Source: Lathyrus oleraceus (taxonomy: Eukaryota > Streptophyta > Magnoliopsida > Fabales > Fabaceae). Taken from it: a DNA stretch of 64,000 nt. The notes beneath the pieces are model-generated. The model worked only from the letters and a program-made list of their open reading frames with translations, ran no database searches and was not told the DNA's origin. The stretch spans positions 275,381,618-275,445,617 of the forward strand of contig NC_066584.1 in the NCBI RefSeq assembly GCF_024323335.1, given 5' to 3'. This document shows positions 1 to 11,299 of this stretch, piece by piece; the first letter of the stretch is position 1; each line of letters opens with the position of its first letter. A program made the translations under genes and the position numbers.

Positions 1-527
1 TTTTATCTTTCTGTTCTTGGTTATGACACCATAATTTGGGTTGACACCTTAATGGTTAACACCCTTTTTTGGTTTTGACACTATTTCTCTACCTCTTATT
101 TTGCCTTGGTTTAAACATCGCTTCAATCAGTTTCTATCCTTTCCAGTTTAAACACCACCCTGGTCTATCTTTCTTTCAGTCTTATTCCTCCTAACTGTGG
201 ATCTCTGACTTTCTTATTGCACTATGAGGATACATAGACACAAGGATGTGAATCCTTGGCGAGCAATTTTCTTTCTTTGCCCTCTTTTCTTTCTATGTTT
301 CCATGAACTATGAGGCTCTGACTTTCTCATTGCACTATGAGAATATGTAGGCATGACGACCCCAATCCTCCTCGAGCATTCTTTTCCTAACTCATTTGTG
401 TTTTGTAGGTACATGGAGATAGCAACATCCATCCAAGCAAGAGCAATCAAAACAGTTTCCATTTGTAGCGGGGTATTCATTACCATTAGAGATATTGACT
501 AAATCCAAGGTAAATCATACAAGTCGA

Positions 528-1906
528 TGTTGGTGTAAGCCCTAGAGGCCAATACATTTTGGTACTTGTATCGAATAATAAAAGGCATTCTCTTTATTAT
601 GGTTGATTAATAAAGTCCCTGGAATAGATAGTCCGTTTAATGTATTAAGTGTGACTTAATCATGAGAACACATTAAACATAAGGACACTATTCCTAAAGT
701 ATCCGTAGTCGAGCTTTAGTGTGAAGTGGGATAACATTAAAGCATTAAGACTATTATGTTTGTAGACTGATGATCACATCTCATGGATCATGGATAAAGA
801 GTTATCGAGTCTTAAACATAGGTATGAATATTAGGAGTAATATTTATACCGGATTGACCCGCTATGAGAATACTATATAGAAAGTTATGCAAGGTGTCAT
901 AAGTTATTCTCATGGTGATAATAGTGTATTCCACTCTTCGACCTGAAACCACTATGGATCCTAGATGTAGAGTCGAGTGCTTTATTGCTGATCCAACGTT
1001 ATCCGTAACTGGATAACCATAAAGACAGTTGATGGGTACTCCACAAAGCATGCTGAGGGACATGAGTGACCTAGATGGAATTTGCCCATCCTGCATAACA
1101 GGATAAATGTCTATGGGCCCAATATTGAACTGGACAAGGATGACACGGTCTATGCCTTGTGTTCAATATAGACATAAGGGCAAAAGGGTAATTATACACA
1201 TAATTATTATCACAGAAGGAATTGTCAGATCACATGACATTTTCGTGTCTTGGGTAGCAGTGATGTGTTGCTAGATACCGCTCACTGTTTATTATGTTAA
1301 ATGCATGATTTAATATAATTGCCAACGTCACGAAAACCTACAGGGTCACACACAAAGGACGGATTAATGAGAGATAGAGTAACTAAGGAATATCGTAAGG
1401 TACGGTGCCCTTAAGTGAGTTATAGAACATCGTAAGGTACGATGTACTTGAGTAGAATACGAAATATGGTAAGGTACCATGAGCTTAAGTGATTTTGGGC
1501 ATATTATAACATATGGGCCAAAATACACTTAAGTGGGCTTTTAGCTTGAAGCCCACACAAGTGGTTCTATAAATAGAACCCTTGTGCAGAAGCAAAAATT
1601 TGCGGTTGCATTCTTTTCGTTTTCACTCTCTCTCTCTCTCACTCAAAGCCTTCATTCGTACCAGCTAGCACTGAGATTGAAGGAACCCGTTCGTGTGGAC
1701 TGAGTAGAGACGTTGTCATCGTTCAACGTTCGTGATCGTTTCCGTGGATCTGCATCAAAGGTTTTGATCGCTACAAGAGATCTGCACCAAAGGTTTCAAC
1801 CGTCATAAGAGGTAAATATTCTATCACTGATCATGACCATTCGTAAGGATCTCTAAAGGAGAAATTTTTTAATTTCCGCTGCGCTTTGGGTCGCAATTCT
1901 CCTTCA
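528..1906 (+). mobile_element. Solo Ty1/copia LTR
   Basis: This 1,379-bp LTR runs from TGTTGGTGTAAGCCC to ...AATTCTCCTTCA and is bounded by perfect GTCGA duplications (523-527, 1907-1911). It belongs to the same family as the 36028-37389 LTR of the intact-looking copia element: the two align along their full length but with many substitutions and small indels, so this copy is clearly diverged from it. It carries a TATA box near 1567 followed by CT-rich sequence. It has no internal region, so it is a solo LTR inserted into the larger Ogre-like LTR. Confidence 0.92.
1567..1577 (+). promoter_or_regulatory. Probable TATA box of the copia solo LTR
   Basis: TCTATAAATAGA lies in the 3' third of the LTR, is conserved at 37040-37051 in the sister LTR, and is followed 30-60 bp downstream by CT-rich sequence. 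This is the expected place for the U3/R border. Activity is not known. Confidence 0.6.
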
Positions 1907-3076
1907 GTCGAGTCACCACCGCACTTCTATTTATCCAAAGGAAAGGTTAGAAAGCGAATAAAAACCTAAAAGTTTTAACAAAAACTAGTAAAAGAGAATC
2001 AGAGATCTGGGTAAGCGGGTTGGTTATGCAATGGGAAGGTGTTAGGCACCCAAAACATCCTAGGTACTCCTAGGGAGCCCTTTTCATATTTGTTGTAAGG
2101 TTGTTGTTTTGTGACAATTTGTTTGTGCAAACAGGATTGAGGGGATGAGAAGAGAATATACAAGTTTATTTACATTTTGTGTTTGAATGGATAAACCCAT
2201 TGCCTACGTACCCTCTTAAAAAGATTAGGATCAAAACCTCGTAGTTCGGGGTAAAAATCTCAAAATGAGTGAGTGGATTGATTGGTCCAAAAGCCTTAAG
2301 GTCTTTTGTTATCAAAGGGAGAAAACTCAACCTAAAACCACAAATCCACCATGTGAGGATAGCTTCAACATGCTAGTGAGGGGTTAACCCTATAATAAGC
2401 ATGGAAGACTCATTGTCCATCACTAAGGATATAGGTGAGTATTACATCTACCACCAAGATAACTCAAACCTAACAGCTAAAGGTTATGAAAAACTTGATT
2501 AAGGAAGTGGCCATTGGAACCACAAAAAGATATTTGAATGGGTTATATTTACCAATTAGAAGTATATACAAAATGGTCAAAGTTGACTTAAAGATTCAAT
2601 TTAAAATAAGTATTATGAAAAGAAAGATTGAAAATCAAAAGCATAAGGCTTAGGTTTCTAATGTTGAAAACAAATGTTAGATGTTTGCACAAAAGTTTGG
2701 CTTGGGTTAGAGTGGAGAGAAGAAGAAGAAGGGCTAAAGTCCTAAGTAATACAAAAAGGTGAGGGAAAAGAAACAAAACCACAATGGAGTTCCTCTCTTG
2801 AGATCATATTGATGATCCAAGTAGCTCTCATCCTTTGGAATAAGCAAGCAAACAAAGCATAAACTCAAGCAATCAATAGTCAAATGAACTCTTGGAAAGA
2901 CTCTTCAATGTATCTTGGATCTCTCTCTCTTGGAAGCTCATGGTAATGGTTCCTCAATTAAGCTCAAGTGGGAACTCCTAGCACAAAGAAAACACACATC
3001 AAAAGGTTCTATAATACAATCAAAGAATGGACAAGAGGGAGTTTAGAATATGGTCCTTTCAATGTTCATCTTCAAG

Positions 3077-3160
3077 CTTTAAGCATTCTAAAGGCATGAG
3101 GTCTAGTTGCTCTTTGACATTTAAGCACTCTAAAGGCATGAGGCCTAGTTGCTCTTCAAA
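3077..3160. repeat. Two-unit 42-bp tandem duplication
   Basis: Two adjacent copies of a 42-bp unit containing CTAAAGGCATGAGG and CTAGTTGCTCTT (starting about 3077 and 3119), differing at a few positions. It lies inside the Ogre-like solo LTR and has no evident function. Confidence 0.7.
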
Positions 3161-5246
3161 CTCCATTTGCTAGGGTAAGGTCCTAAAATCTAAGTCCATT
3201 TTGTCCAATTCTTTGCATTTGGTCCACAACAATCAAAACAAAACACAAGCACAATAGTATATACACAATTATGTGCTCAAGTGAGCAAAAGGCAAATGGC
3301 ATTAACATAAACATGTGCTCAAGTGAGCAAAGGAAAAAGCAAATGAATAATATGTACAAGAATAGTAAATTGCATAAAAGTAAAGTGCAAAAATTAAATG
3401 TTAGTTGTTAATGGTTAGTGTTAGTAGTTAGTGAGCCATAAGGCAAATTTAGCGCTATGTTAAGCAATCGTAATTGGAATTATGTAGAAGTCACAACTAT
3501 CTGAGGCCGGTCAATAATAATGTGGGCAACAACACAAGTTAGAAGTCTTGATTAGTGAACCAAGTTCCAACAACTTGCCATGCCAAAAAGAAGAAGAGAA
3601 TTGATCTTGTATTGGTTTAAGTCTTTTGCATGATTTAGGAAACAACATATCCTTAATGCAAAGTCATTCACTTGATCAATTGATCAAGATGAATTAGATT
3701 TGAATCAAAGAAGGTTAAGTCTCCCTAATCAATGATAACTTATCAACCTTCAACTCATTGATCAAAAAGAAAAAAAAGAAGAAGAAGAAAGAGATGAATA
3801 ATGAAAAAGGAAAATGGAAAGAATAAAGTGCATAAGGTGAAATCAAATGTACCAATCCATATGTGTTGACCAAATGACATTGAAAGTCAAAGTCAAACAA
3901 TGAGAAATCAGAAATGAGATGAAGATTGGAGGTTAAACAATTAGCAAAATATTTTGGCATTTTTAATATTAAAATAAACTTGAATTAAAAATAAAAGAAA
4001 GGTCAAACTTCAAAATCACTTCAAATCAACCTTGAAAGGTCCAAGTGATTTATCCCAAGTTCAACAAGGTCAAACAAAGTTTGACAAAAAATTTCAGCAT
4101 TTTTAAAAGTCAGAAACTATTTTTAATCAATTAAAAGTGAATAAAAATAACCTAATTGAACTAAAATCTCAAATAAATCTCAAATCAATTAAAAAATTGA
4201 TGAGAATATTTTTCATAGATCCATCATCATTCAAATAGGTTAGGAAAATATTTTTGTATTTTTTGAATATCAAAAACTATTTAAAATGAATTAAAAATAA
4301 ACAGAAAAGAGAAAATTCATAAAAATATCAAATGACAAAATAAAAAATCTTAAAAATCAAAATTAGAAACTAGAAATTATTTGGAGAAGAATGCAATTGG
4401 TCCCATATTTTTTGGATTTAAAATGAAGAAGATATGAATTTTTGAAAATAATGGAAATAAAAGAAATAAAATCAGAAAATGAAAAATAACAAAAATCAGG
4501 GAGCGTTGGATTGTTTCTCATTAAATGACGTGGAAGATCCAATGGCATTGGCAAGCGCGCGCACCATGAACCTCAGTCAATGAGAAGTATAATGAATTAA
4601 ATAAAGTCATGAAATCCAATGGACCTGATTAGATCTGGACACATGATCCAACGGTTGTGACTTGTTCTGGCAAATGGACGGCCACCGGAGCCACCTTCTT
4701 CTCCGGTGAGCATGAAGATTCCGATGACAATTGCAGATTTTCAAACCTTCATCATTTTGCACGATCCTTATATCAAAATAAAGCTGGGGTGATGTACATC
4801 ACCCCTGTAACCTTGAATCACACTCAAGATTCCTATAGAGTAAGAAATCTGAGATGGAAGATCCAGGTATGAAAAATGTAGTTCAATAAAACACAAAATT
4901 GAAGCTACCACTAGCTTGCCTCTCAAGTGAGGACTTCAGAAAACATAATGGCCAGGCAAATAGATCAAAGAGTAATGAGTTTCGAAGAGAAAACCAGTTG
5001 ATGATCAACCTTGGATTCTGGAGATTTGAGCTTGCTTCCTTGCTTCCTTTGGCAAAACAGAAGTGCAATGGACTAAAGGATGAAGGTCTAGAAGCTTTAG
5101 ATCCAAAGATTCAACCAGATGTAGTTGAATTTTAGATCTGAAAAATTTGAAGAAAAGTGAAATAGCTTCTTTGGTGAGAGGTTAGGTTTTCAGTTCAGCA
5201 ACATTTCAGGTTGATTCATGGATGAAATTTGAATGGAGTAAGGCTT

Positions 5247-5256
5247 CTATTTATAG
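5247..5256 (-). promoter_or_regulatory. Probable TATA box of the Ogre-like solo LTR
   Basis: Plus-strand CTATTTATAG reads CTATAAATAG on the minus strand, the sense of this LTR. It lies about 1.5 kb from the LTR start, with several kb of U3/R/U5-like sequence after it. This is the only well-formed TATA motif I noticed in that orientation. Confidence 0.45.
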
Positions 5257-6975
5257 ATGGAATGGCAAGGCAAGTGTGATTCAATCCGTGTGCATGGAAT
5301 TGGACATTCATTGCATGGGCTTGCATGATCACTCAAAAGGCCCAAATTCAATGCCAAATGCAATATGAAATCATACCAAAGTGAAATGGACGTGTAATCT
5401 GAATGGTAATTGCTTGTGCATGGAATTTTGAGGTGTTATGCATAATTGAACCAAAAACTTCTCCTCTTCGAAAATACCATTTGCCAAATCCAAACATAAG
5501 CATGTGAGTAATGGTTGGAAAGGTTTTGATGCAAGAAACAATTGTTATGTTGGGAAAAAATCCATTTGAAGTGTGGAAATTGGTGAAATTTGAGTTTAAA
5601 GTGCAAGGTGCAAAACATGTAAAGGCAAGGTTTCTAAATTTGGCCAATGTTCAAGCCCTTCTTTTTTAATGATTCAAGCCTCAAATGAAAAAACCTCCAA
5701 CATATAAGTTGTAGATATTTTCAATACAATCAAAATGGACTCCAATTTTGCATCATTTGGAGTTTTGGTGAAAGAGTTATGGGCACTTGAAGTTTGACTT
5801 TTTTGCCTTTTAATGCATTTGGTACAAAATGACCTATAATGTTTTGCATTATCACATGTATTTCCTTTGAGAGTTTGAAATTTTGTTCAACATAATATTT
5901 GAAGTAGACATCTTAAGCTTTCCAAATCATTTTATCCCACCTCAAAATCACAAAAAATGAATGAGTTGTGTCCTTGGGAAGTTGACCTAAAATTAGGGTT
6001 TCAGTCAAAATAACCTATAATGTCTTGGAATGGGAGATAACCTTCCAAGATTTAAATCAATTTTTGATGAACATGAAATTTGTTCATATTGTCCTTAAGA
6101 ACATTGTTTCTTTTGGAATCATCTCAATTTTACCAACACATAAAAAGTTAGGTCTTAGTGCACTTCAAAATAGTCAGATGAATTGACTAATCAACTTCTC
6201 AAATCCACAACCCATATCTTGATGAATTGATGATTGAGGACACTAAAATAAGTTCAAATATGCATGAAATGATGATTTAAGAACTTCCCTTGATTTTATT
6301 TGATCATGGGCTGAGGTTGCTTCAAGGGCAAGGCATTGTAGTGCACAGATGAATTTGGGTTTCTCTGGGGAGCAAACCTCAAACCCTTTGACTTGCTTTG
6401 ATCAAAATGATGAGTTGAGATTCTAGGGAGGCATATTTGATGGATGAGAGCTTTGGGAACCATTACCATGCTTTCTATCATCTTCCCTTGGCCATATCTC
6501 TGCACAAAGGATCACCTTGAAGCTCTTGACCTTGTGATTGCTCAAGCTACAAACAAAAGATGTTAGTGACATATTTTTGTGCTTTTGGTTAGTAAACAAA
6601 GTAAGAAAAGCAATAATATACAAATCAAACATGCTTGGTGATCTCAAACCACTCACAAGAGGTCCCACCCAAAGGCAAAGGGAACCAAGATGCTTATAAT
6701 CCTTGAGGCAATGCAAATGCAATGTTATGATGCCATGAGGGATCTTAGGGACAAAATTGGGGTTTTACACCATTGAGTACCATGGATGAGAGGGGTGTTA
6801 ATACCTTCCCCTTGCATAACCGACTTTCTTACCCGTTTCTCTTTTCTCTTGGGTTTTATCGATATTTTCCCTTCCCTCTTTTGGAATAAATAAAGTTCAG
6901 CGGTGACTCTGTTGTATGCTCGATCATGCGACGCGTTCGGGTATATTTCGGATAGCTTCAGGTGGGAGGTGATGT

Positions 6976-7436
6976 TGAGTGTTCATACGCGTATGAGAGG
7001 CCTCATACGCGTATGGGCAGGAAATCTACTTTTTTTCTCTCTTTTTATCTTGCTCATGCATTCTCGTCCGGTTTCTTCTCTGATCCAGCTCCTCTTTACT
7101 CGTGAGTCCTATAAACACATGAAACACTATCTCAAGCGCGTAAAATAGCTCAAAATTACTAAAACCTTAGCAGATCAAGTTTCTATAAAAATCTACCAAA
7201 ATAAGCTCAAACTACTGCCCAAACTCACAGCAATTCACCTGCTTTTGACATTTAAATGACATCAAAACTGACACAAATGGTGACTTATCAGTTTACTATT
7301 ATTGTTTATGTATGATTTTTCAGGGGTTATCCTTGACCTAATTTCTACCTTGGTGTTTCTATAGGGAACAAGGACCCTCTTTTGGAGATGTTAATGTTTC
7401 CCTATGGGCGGTAAGGATTTCTTTGACAAGGTCCAA
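6976..7436. other. Unassigned repeat-like DNA with two MluI-type palindromes
   Basis: No convincing gene. The stretch holds two palindromic motifs, TCATACGCGTATGA (6983-6996) and CATACGCGTATG (7004-7015), followed by GGGCAG. The same motif plus GGGCAG occurs in the chromovirus LTR at 14187-14200. The remainder is AT-rich; a short open frame over 6903-7148 has no recognisable protein features. Confidence 0.5.
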
Positions 7437-7996
7437 CATCTTTTATAGCCTTAAAGAGTGGCAAAGACTCTTGTATAAAAGACCCAATATATTATATAGC
7501 CTCAAAGGGTGGAAGGGACTCGTATATAAGGATCAATCATGTTCAATAGCCTAAAAGATCGCCATGGACTCATATATAAGGATCTACATATTCAATAGTC
7601 TCAAAGGGTAGAAAAGACTATAGTATAAGGATCCATTATGTTCAATAGCCTTATAGTGCAACAGGAACTCTGGTATAAGGATTCATCATATTCAATAGCC
7701 TCAAAGTGTGGCAAAAACTCATGTATAAGGACCCAACATGTTCAATAGCCTCAAAGGGCAGCAAGGACTCGTGTATAAGGATCCACCATATTCAATAGCC
7801 TCAAAGGGCAATAAGGACTCATGTATAAAGATACATCATGTTTAGTAGACTCAAAGGGTGGAAAGTACTTCTGTATAAGGATCCACCATATTCAATAGGC
7901 TTAAAGGATGGAAAGAAATCGTGTATAAGCATTCATCATATTCAATAGCCTTAAAGGGAACAAGGACTTTCACATAAGGATCCAACATGTTTAATC
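7437..7996. repeat. Tandem array, 50-bp period, about 11-12 units
   Basis: The landmark TTCAATAGCC (or a variant) recurs at 7542, 7591, 7641, 7691, 7741, 7791, 7841, 7891 and 7941, almost exactly every 50 bp. Diverged units extend back to about 7443 and on to about 7990. Each unit also holds TCAAAGGG, GGACTC and GTATAAGGAT. The units have diverged from one another, so the array is not young. It probably belongs to the same dead Ty3 element as the minus-strand protease scrap at 8299-8589. Confidence 0.85.
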
Positions 7997-8298
7997 ATCT
8001 TATGGGGCGATCTATATAACGTTCTTTTTCGTCTTAATTTCTTGCAAAGAAAATGACAATAACTTAACCTAGAAACATAAGGCGAGGGCCACATTAAAAA
8101 CCCTTGTGCCGCATTGCCAACATAGGGGAAAAAGTGTCTCTGAAAAATGAAGAATGCCACTAAATTATCCTTACAATGGCGGAGATTGTAACTTATCCAA
8201 ACAAATGGTAAATGAAACTACTCTAAACCAAATGAAAAGATGCTCAATGTCTTAACAATCATCATTTGACTTGACATCCTTACTAGTGTCATTTGTGC

Positions 8299-8589
8299 CT
8301 ACTTGTTATGGAGTGTCGTGCCTTTTCCCGGGATGGATTCCTTCAGCGGTTTTGCCTCCACCTTTATGTCAATGGAGTTCATCCATTTAAGAGCAAGTAC
8401 TTCGTGCATAGGTATAATGTAGATATGAAGGCTCTCATCTAGTTTAAGGTGGGGGTGCCTTATAATCATGATATATGAGGATGGCGCATTAATGACAAGA
8501 TATTGTACCTTAATTTTCTTTGCGTTTACTTCTACTCTGAAGGTGGTCTTCAATGTTAAGTAACCTTTCACCTGCACTTGTTGTCGCAA
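8299..8589 (-). pseudogene. Ty3/gypsy protease-to-RT linker remnant (Tat/Ogre-like)
   Basis: The 96-residue minus frame resembles the region just after the active site of the aspartic protease in Ty3 Tat-lineage polyproteins. 'GYLTLKTTF' is followed by a 'KVQYLVINAPSSYIMIIRHP' block, equivalent to the family's conserved 'V.YLVV.A..SYN.I.GRP' motif. Neither the upstream active-site D(T/S)G nor the downstream RT is present in this or adjoining frames, so only a scrap survives. The assignment rests on this one motif. The 50-bp tandem array lies downstream in its sense and may be its 3' untranslated part. Confidence 0.6.
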
Positions 8590-8689
8590 GTTGCAAGTGC
8601 ACGATAATGCGATGTATTATTATATATATTGAACCACATTGAGATATATTTGATTACCCATTTTTACTCTAGTGATATATAACTAAGGC

Positions 8690-10320
8690 GGTCAAAACAT
8701 TGGTGATATATTTGGCCTTGACTTTCACATCTCATTAGAACTATCCCCGTCTGAAAGTCCTTCACAGAAAAACCAAACGGATCAAATTCAACAGAAACAT
8801 GGTTATCGGTAGTGAATTTACGAACAAAGATTAATTTTTAATCAATTTCGGTGCATGGAGTACATTTGATAAAGTTAATGAAGGGTGTGGGGAGAGTAAG
8901 TTAGCATTTCCAAAACCATGAATAGGAACTGAATGACCATTTCCTACGATAATACTATTATTTTTGCTCAAATTAAAATAAGATGAGAGATTACCTTGTG
9001 TGGATGTCATATGAGATGTTGCTCCAGTGTCCATGTACCAAGATGGGTCAGACTGAGCAAGATGGAGAGTGTGAAAAGCAGCTTCAATATCTGTTGGGAT
9101 TGGCCCAGTTGCAGCAAAGGTAGCAGGTTGTGGCCTATTTCCAAGGATTCCTGCTTGCTGAGTTTTTAGGCCAGCATTGGGCCTAGACCAATAAGAAGGA
9201 TACGGAGATGGAGGAAGAGCCCAAGGTGCATATTTTATTGTTGCAACTGTTGCCAAGGATACATAGATGCAGGTCGTTGTTGCCACCCGGAGTTGGGGCC
9301 ACTGCATGCACCACCACTATTGAATTGTGTGCCTCTGTGGTTGTTACGTCCTCCTCTGCCAGAGCTTTGGCCTTTACCTTGGTTGTCGTTTCTTCCTCTG
9401 TTGTTGCTGCTACCACAATTTCCATTGTGTGCAGTCAAATTTCGAGCAGAAATCGCGTCGGGAGAGGTGGAGGATTTGTCCGATGTTAGGGTTTTCACGA
9501 GTAGGGTCGTCGGAGATGGGATAGCGTTGGATTCTCTTGCAGTACGTTAGGCCATCGTCGATTCTTCTAATTCCAATCGCGATTTCTCCGTTTCAAAGGT
9601 TGGTAATGGATCGTGTTGCTGAATGTAAGTGACAAATCCTGCATATGAATTGTCAGTCCAGAAATCATCTTCAACACAAGACGAGTGTTGTTGACGGGAG
9701 GATCAACATTTGCTAGTTGATCTGCGAGGAGTTTGAGGCGATTGCAATATGCTTTTGTCGACGAGAAATCTTCTACGTGCGTGTTGGTGAATTGATGTTC
9801 GAGGTGGACTGCTCTCGAATGCTTGTTATCTTGAAACATGGCAACAATTTGTTTCCAACAGCTTTCGACGGTGTCGTTAAGCACCAGGATTGAGCTAAGA
9901 ATATCTTGGGTAACTGTGGCATACATCCACTGTAAAACAACAGCATCGAGACGATCCCAGAGGTTTGGATCATTGGTCTTTGTTTGTGCAACTTATTGTT
10001 GGGTTGTCGCATCAGTGGGAGGGATAATATGATCAAGGACCTTTGCACACGCGCTTGAACTTGAAACAGGGCAGACCAAGAGAGATAGAGACTAGAATCG
10101 TTATCTAACGTGATTGGAATAATGGTTTTCACGTTTGTAATTGCAAAGGCAGAGTGAAATTTAGGTTGAAGTGTTGGTGTTTCCGTGCCGGTGGTGTTGT
10201 TTGAAGAGGTTTCAGTGGTGTTGTTTGAAGAGGTTTCGGTGGTTGAAGTCATGGTGGAAGATAAAAGAATTGTTTGGAGCGGAAGAGAAAAGAATAAGGA
10301 TTAAAAGCTAGCTGATACCA
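8690..10320 (-). pseudogene. Dead Ty1/copia gag-protease fragment
   Basis: On the minus strand a gag begins at 10252 with a Ser/Thr/Asn-rich leader. It continues into a UBN2-type gag core: '[13 protein letters not shown]', then after a frameshift '[20 protein letters not shown]' and '[15 protein letters not shown]'. A Gly/Arg/Asn-rich RNA-binding tail follows (9235-9498). Then comes a protease region, 'WYMDTGATSHMTS' (about 9040), ending near 'LSNVLHAPKLIKN' (8831). At least two frameshifts and a stop separate these pieces, and no integrase or RT follows, so the copy is 3'-truncated and dead. A TGGTATCAGC primer site lies just upstream of gag at 10311-10320. The protease and gag style recall the Ale/Retrofit lineage; that lineage call is tentative. 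Confidence 0.8.
10311..10320 (-). other. Primer binding site (tRNA-Met type) of the dead copia
   Basis: The minus strand reads TGGTATCAGC, the usual copia initiator-tRNA-Met complement, 60 bp before the gag ATG. It fixes the 5' end of this element at about 10321. Confidence 0.65.
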
Positions 10321-10466
10321 TATAGGAAAATATTTTAATATATTTTTATTGATCATGAACATGTATTATATACAAGAATTATAATTGTATAACAGGAAAC
10401 TAATTATGCTTAATTAATATAAATATTCTTTGATTTAATGTATAATATTTATTTCAAATATAGACA
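10321..10466 (-). mobile_element. Possible short 5' LTR of the minus-strand dead copia
   Basis: AT-rich DNA adjoins the primer site. In the minus sense a TGTCTATATTTG start is possible at 10466, and the end, ...TTTCCTATA, abuts the primer site. The end lacks a canonical CA and no second LTR is present for comparison, so the left boundary is a guess. Confidence 0.35.
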
Positions 10467-11299
10467 TGTGTGTTGTAATGTTCTGTCAGAGTGACTATCT
10501 TTAAAAATAGATCAATCCAAAGTTAAAGAAAAATTTGTTTTCATATCCAAAATATTTCGTCTCTACGCCCATCGGCAATAGATCAAATGAATGGTTAAAC
10601 GACAAAATATTAGTAGGAAAAGACTAATTTATCTCCACAATATTAAATAAATAACCTCATATTCAAGAGCAACTGTGGGGAGAAGATACGTGATTTATAA
10701 AAAAAAAAATGTGCAATACATATTAGTTATTTATAAGACAAGAAATATGAATTATCTTAATGAATCAGTCTCATTTGCGCCCAATTGAGAATACCTCGAG
10801 GCATTTTAGACCCATCAAGTGCACCTGAAACTAAGGTCAATTAACACTGAAGATGGAATCCCTTGCTAGCTAGGTATTCTAGTTTTCATGTTTTCATGTT
10901 TTCATGTTTTCAATTTCTCTCATCACTTTCCAGAAGTTGAAAAACTTATCCACTGGCATAAATGTGATTTAATATTTGTCTTGCGTGTACTTTGATTTTG
11001 TTTCTTGACGGAGTAAATGTCGTCACATTTCAGCTAACAAATGTAGCTATTTAAGATCTTTGATGTGGTGGCCCTCACTTACAACAAGCATAGTCACAAG
11101 ACGCAGAATTTATACACACTACATGAGGAATCTCTTTAATAAGATAAAGATATCTTTTTGTTTTTGGCATTTTATTTTTGTTTTTTTGACTCATGTTAAT
11201 AAAAAAATATTTAATAATTGGTTTTTAGTTAATAATTGTTTTAATTTGTTGTTTATAATATTTTTACTATTTATAATATTTTTCTCAAAAATTATTCGT
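10467..11299. other. Unassigned AT-rich DNA
   Basis: I see no gene, LTR or clear repeat here, apart from three perfect copies of TTTTCATG at 10883-10906. It sits between the minus-strand dead copia and the remnant LTR of the plus-strand dead copia, and may include the missing front of that LTR's insertion site. Confidence 0.4.

Larger units (their letters stand above)
464..6769 (-). mobile_element. Solo Ogre-like Ty3 LTR (about 4.9 kb without its own insertion)
   Basis: Read on the minus strand it starts TGTAAAACCCCAATTTTGTC (at 6769) and ends ...CCCCGCTACA (at 464), the TG...CA termini of an LTR. It is flanked by a perfect 5-bp target duplication, CCATT at 459-463 and 6770-6774. No internal region, primer site or second LTR lies between the duplications, so it is a solo LTR left by LTR-LTR recombination. 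Removing the copia solo LTR and one GTCGA copy gives about 4,922 bp. A minus-strand TATA box (5247-5256) is present. Its many short open frames are not coding. The plus-strand GTCGAGTCACCACCGC block is shared with the other Ogre-like LTRs here. Confidence 0.82.
1..6975 (+). mobile_element. Fragment of an Ogre-like Ty3 LTR (+), split by a solo LTR
   Basis: Two segments, 1-463 and 6770 to about 6975, are rejoined if the inserted solo LTR and one copy of CCATT are removed. The right segment matches the reverse complement of the 19555-24300 LTR terminus: a GGTGTTAATACCTTCCCCTT block, then GTTTTATCGATATTTTCCC, AATAAATAAAGTTC and a GGTGACTCTG block follow in the same order. The left segment has the 'GATACATAG..CTTGGCGAGC' type block seen in the other LTR as GATACGTAGGCAG...GCGAGC. 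No coding content is present. The outer boundaries are not defined: the left end lies outside the window and the right end is placed by eye. Confidence 0.5.

Noticed and set aside
7437..7996. Regular direct repeats that might suggest a CRISPR array
   Set aside because: The repeat is continuous 50-bp tandem DNA without unique spacers, in a plant nuclear context.
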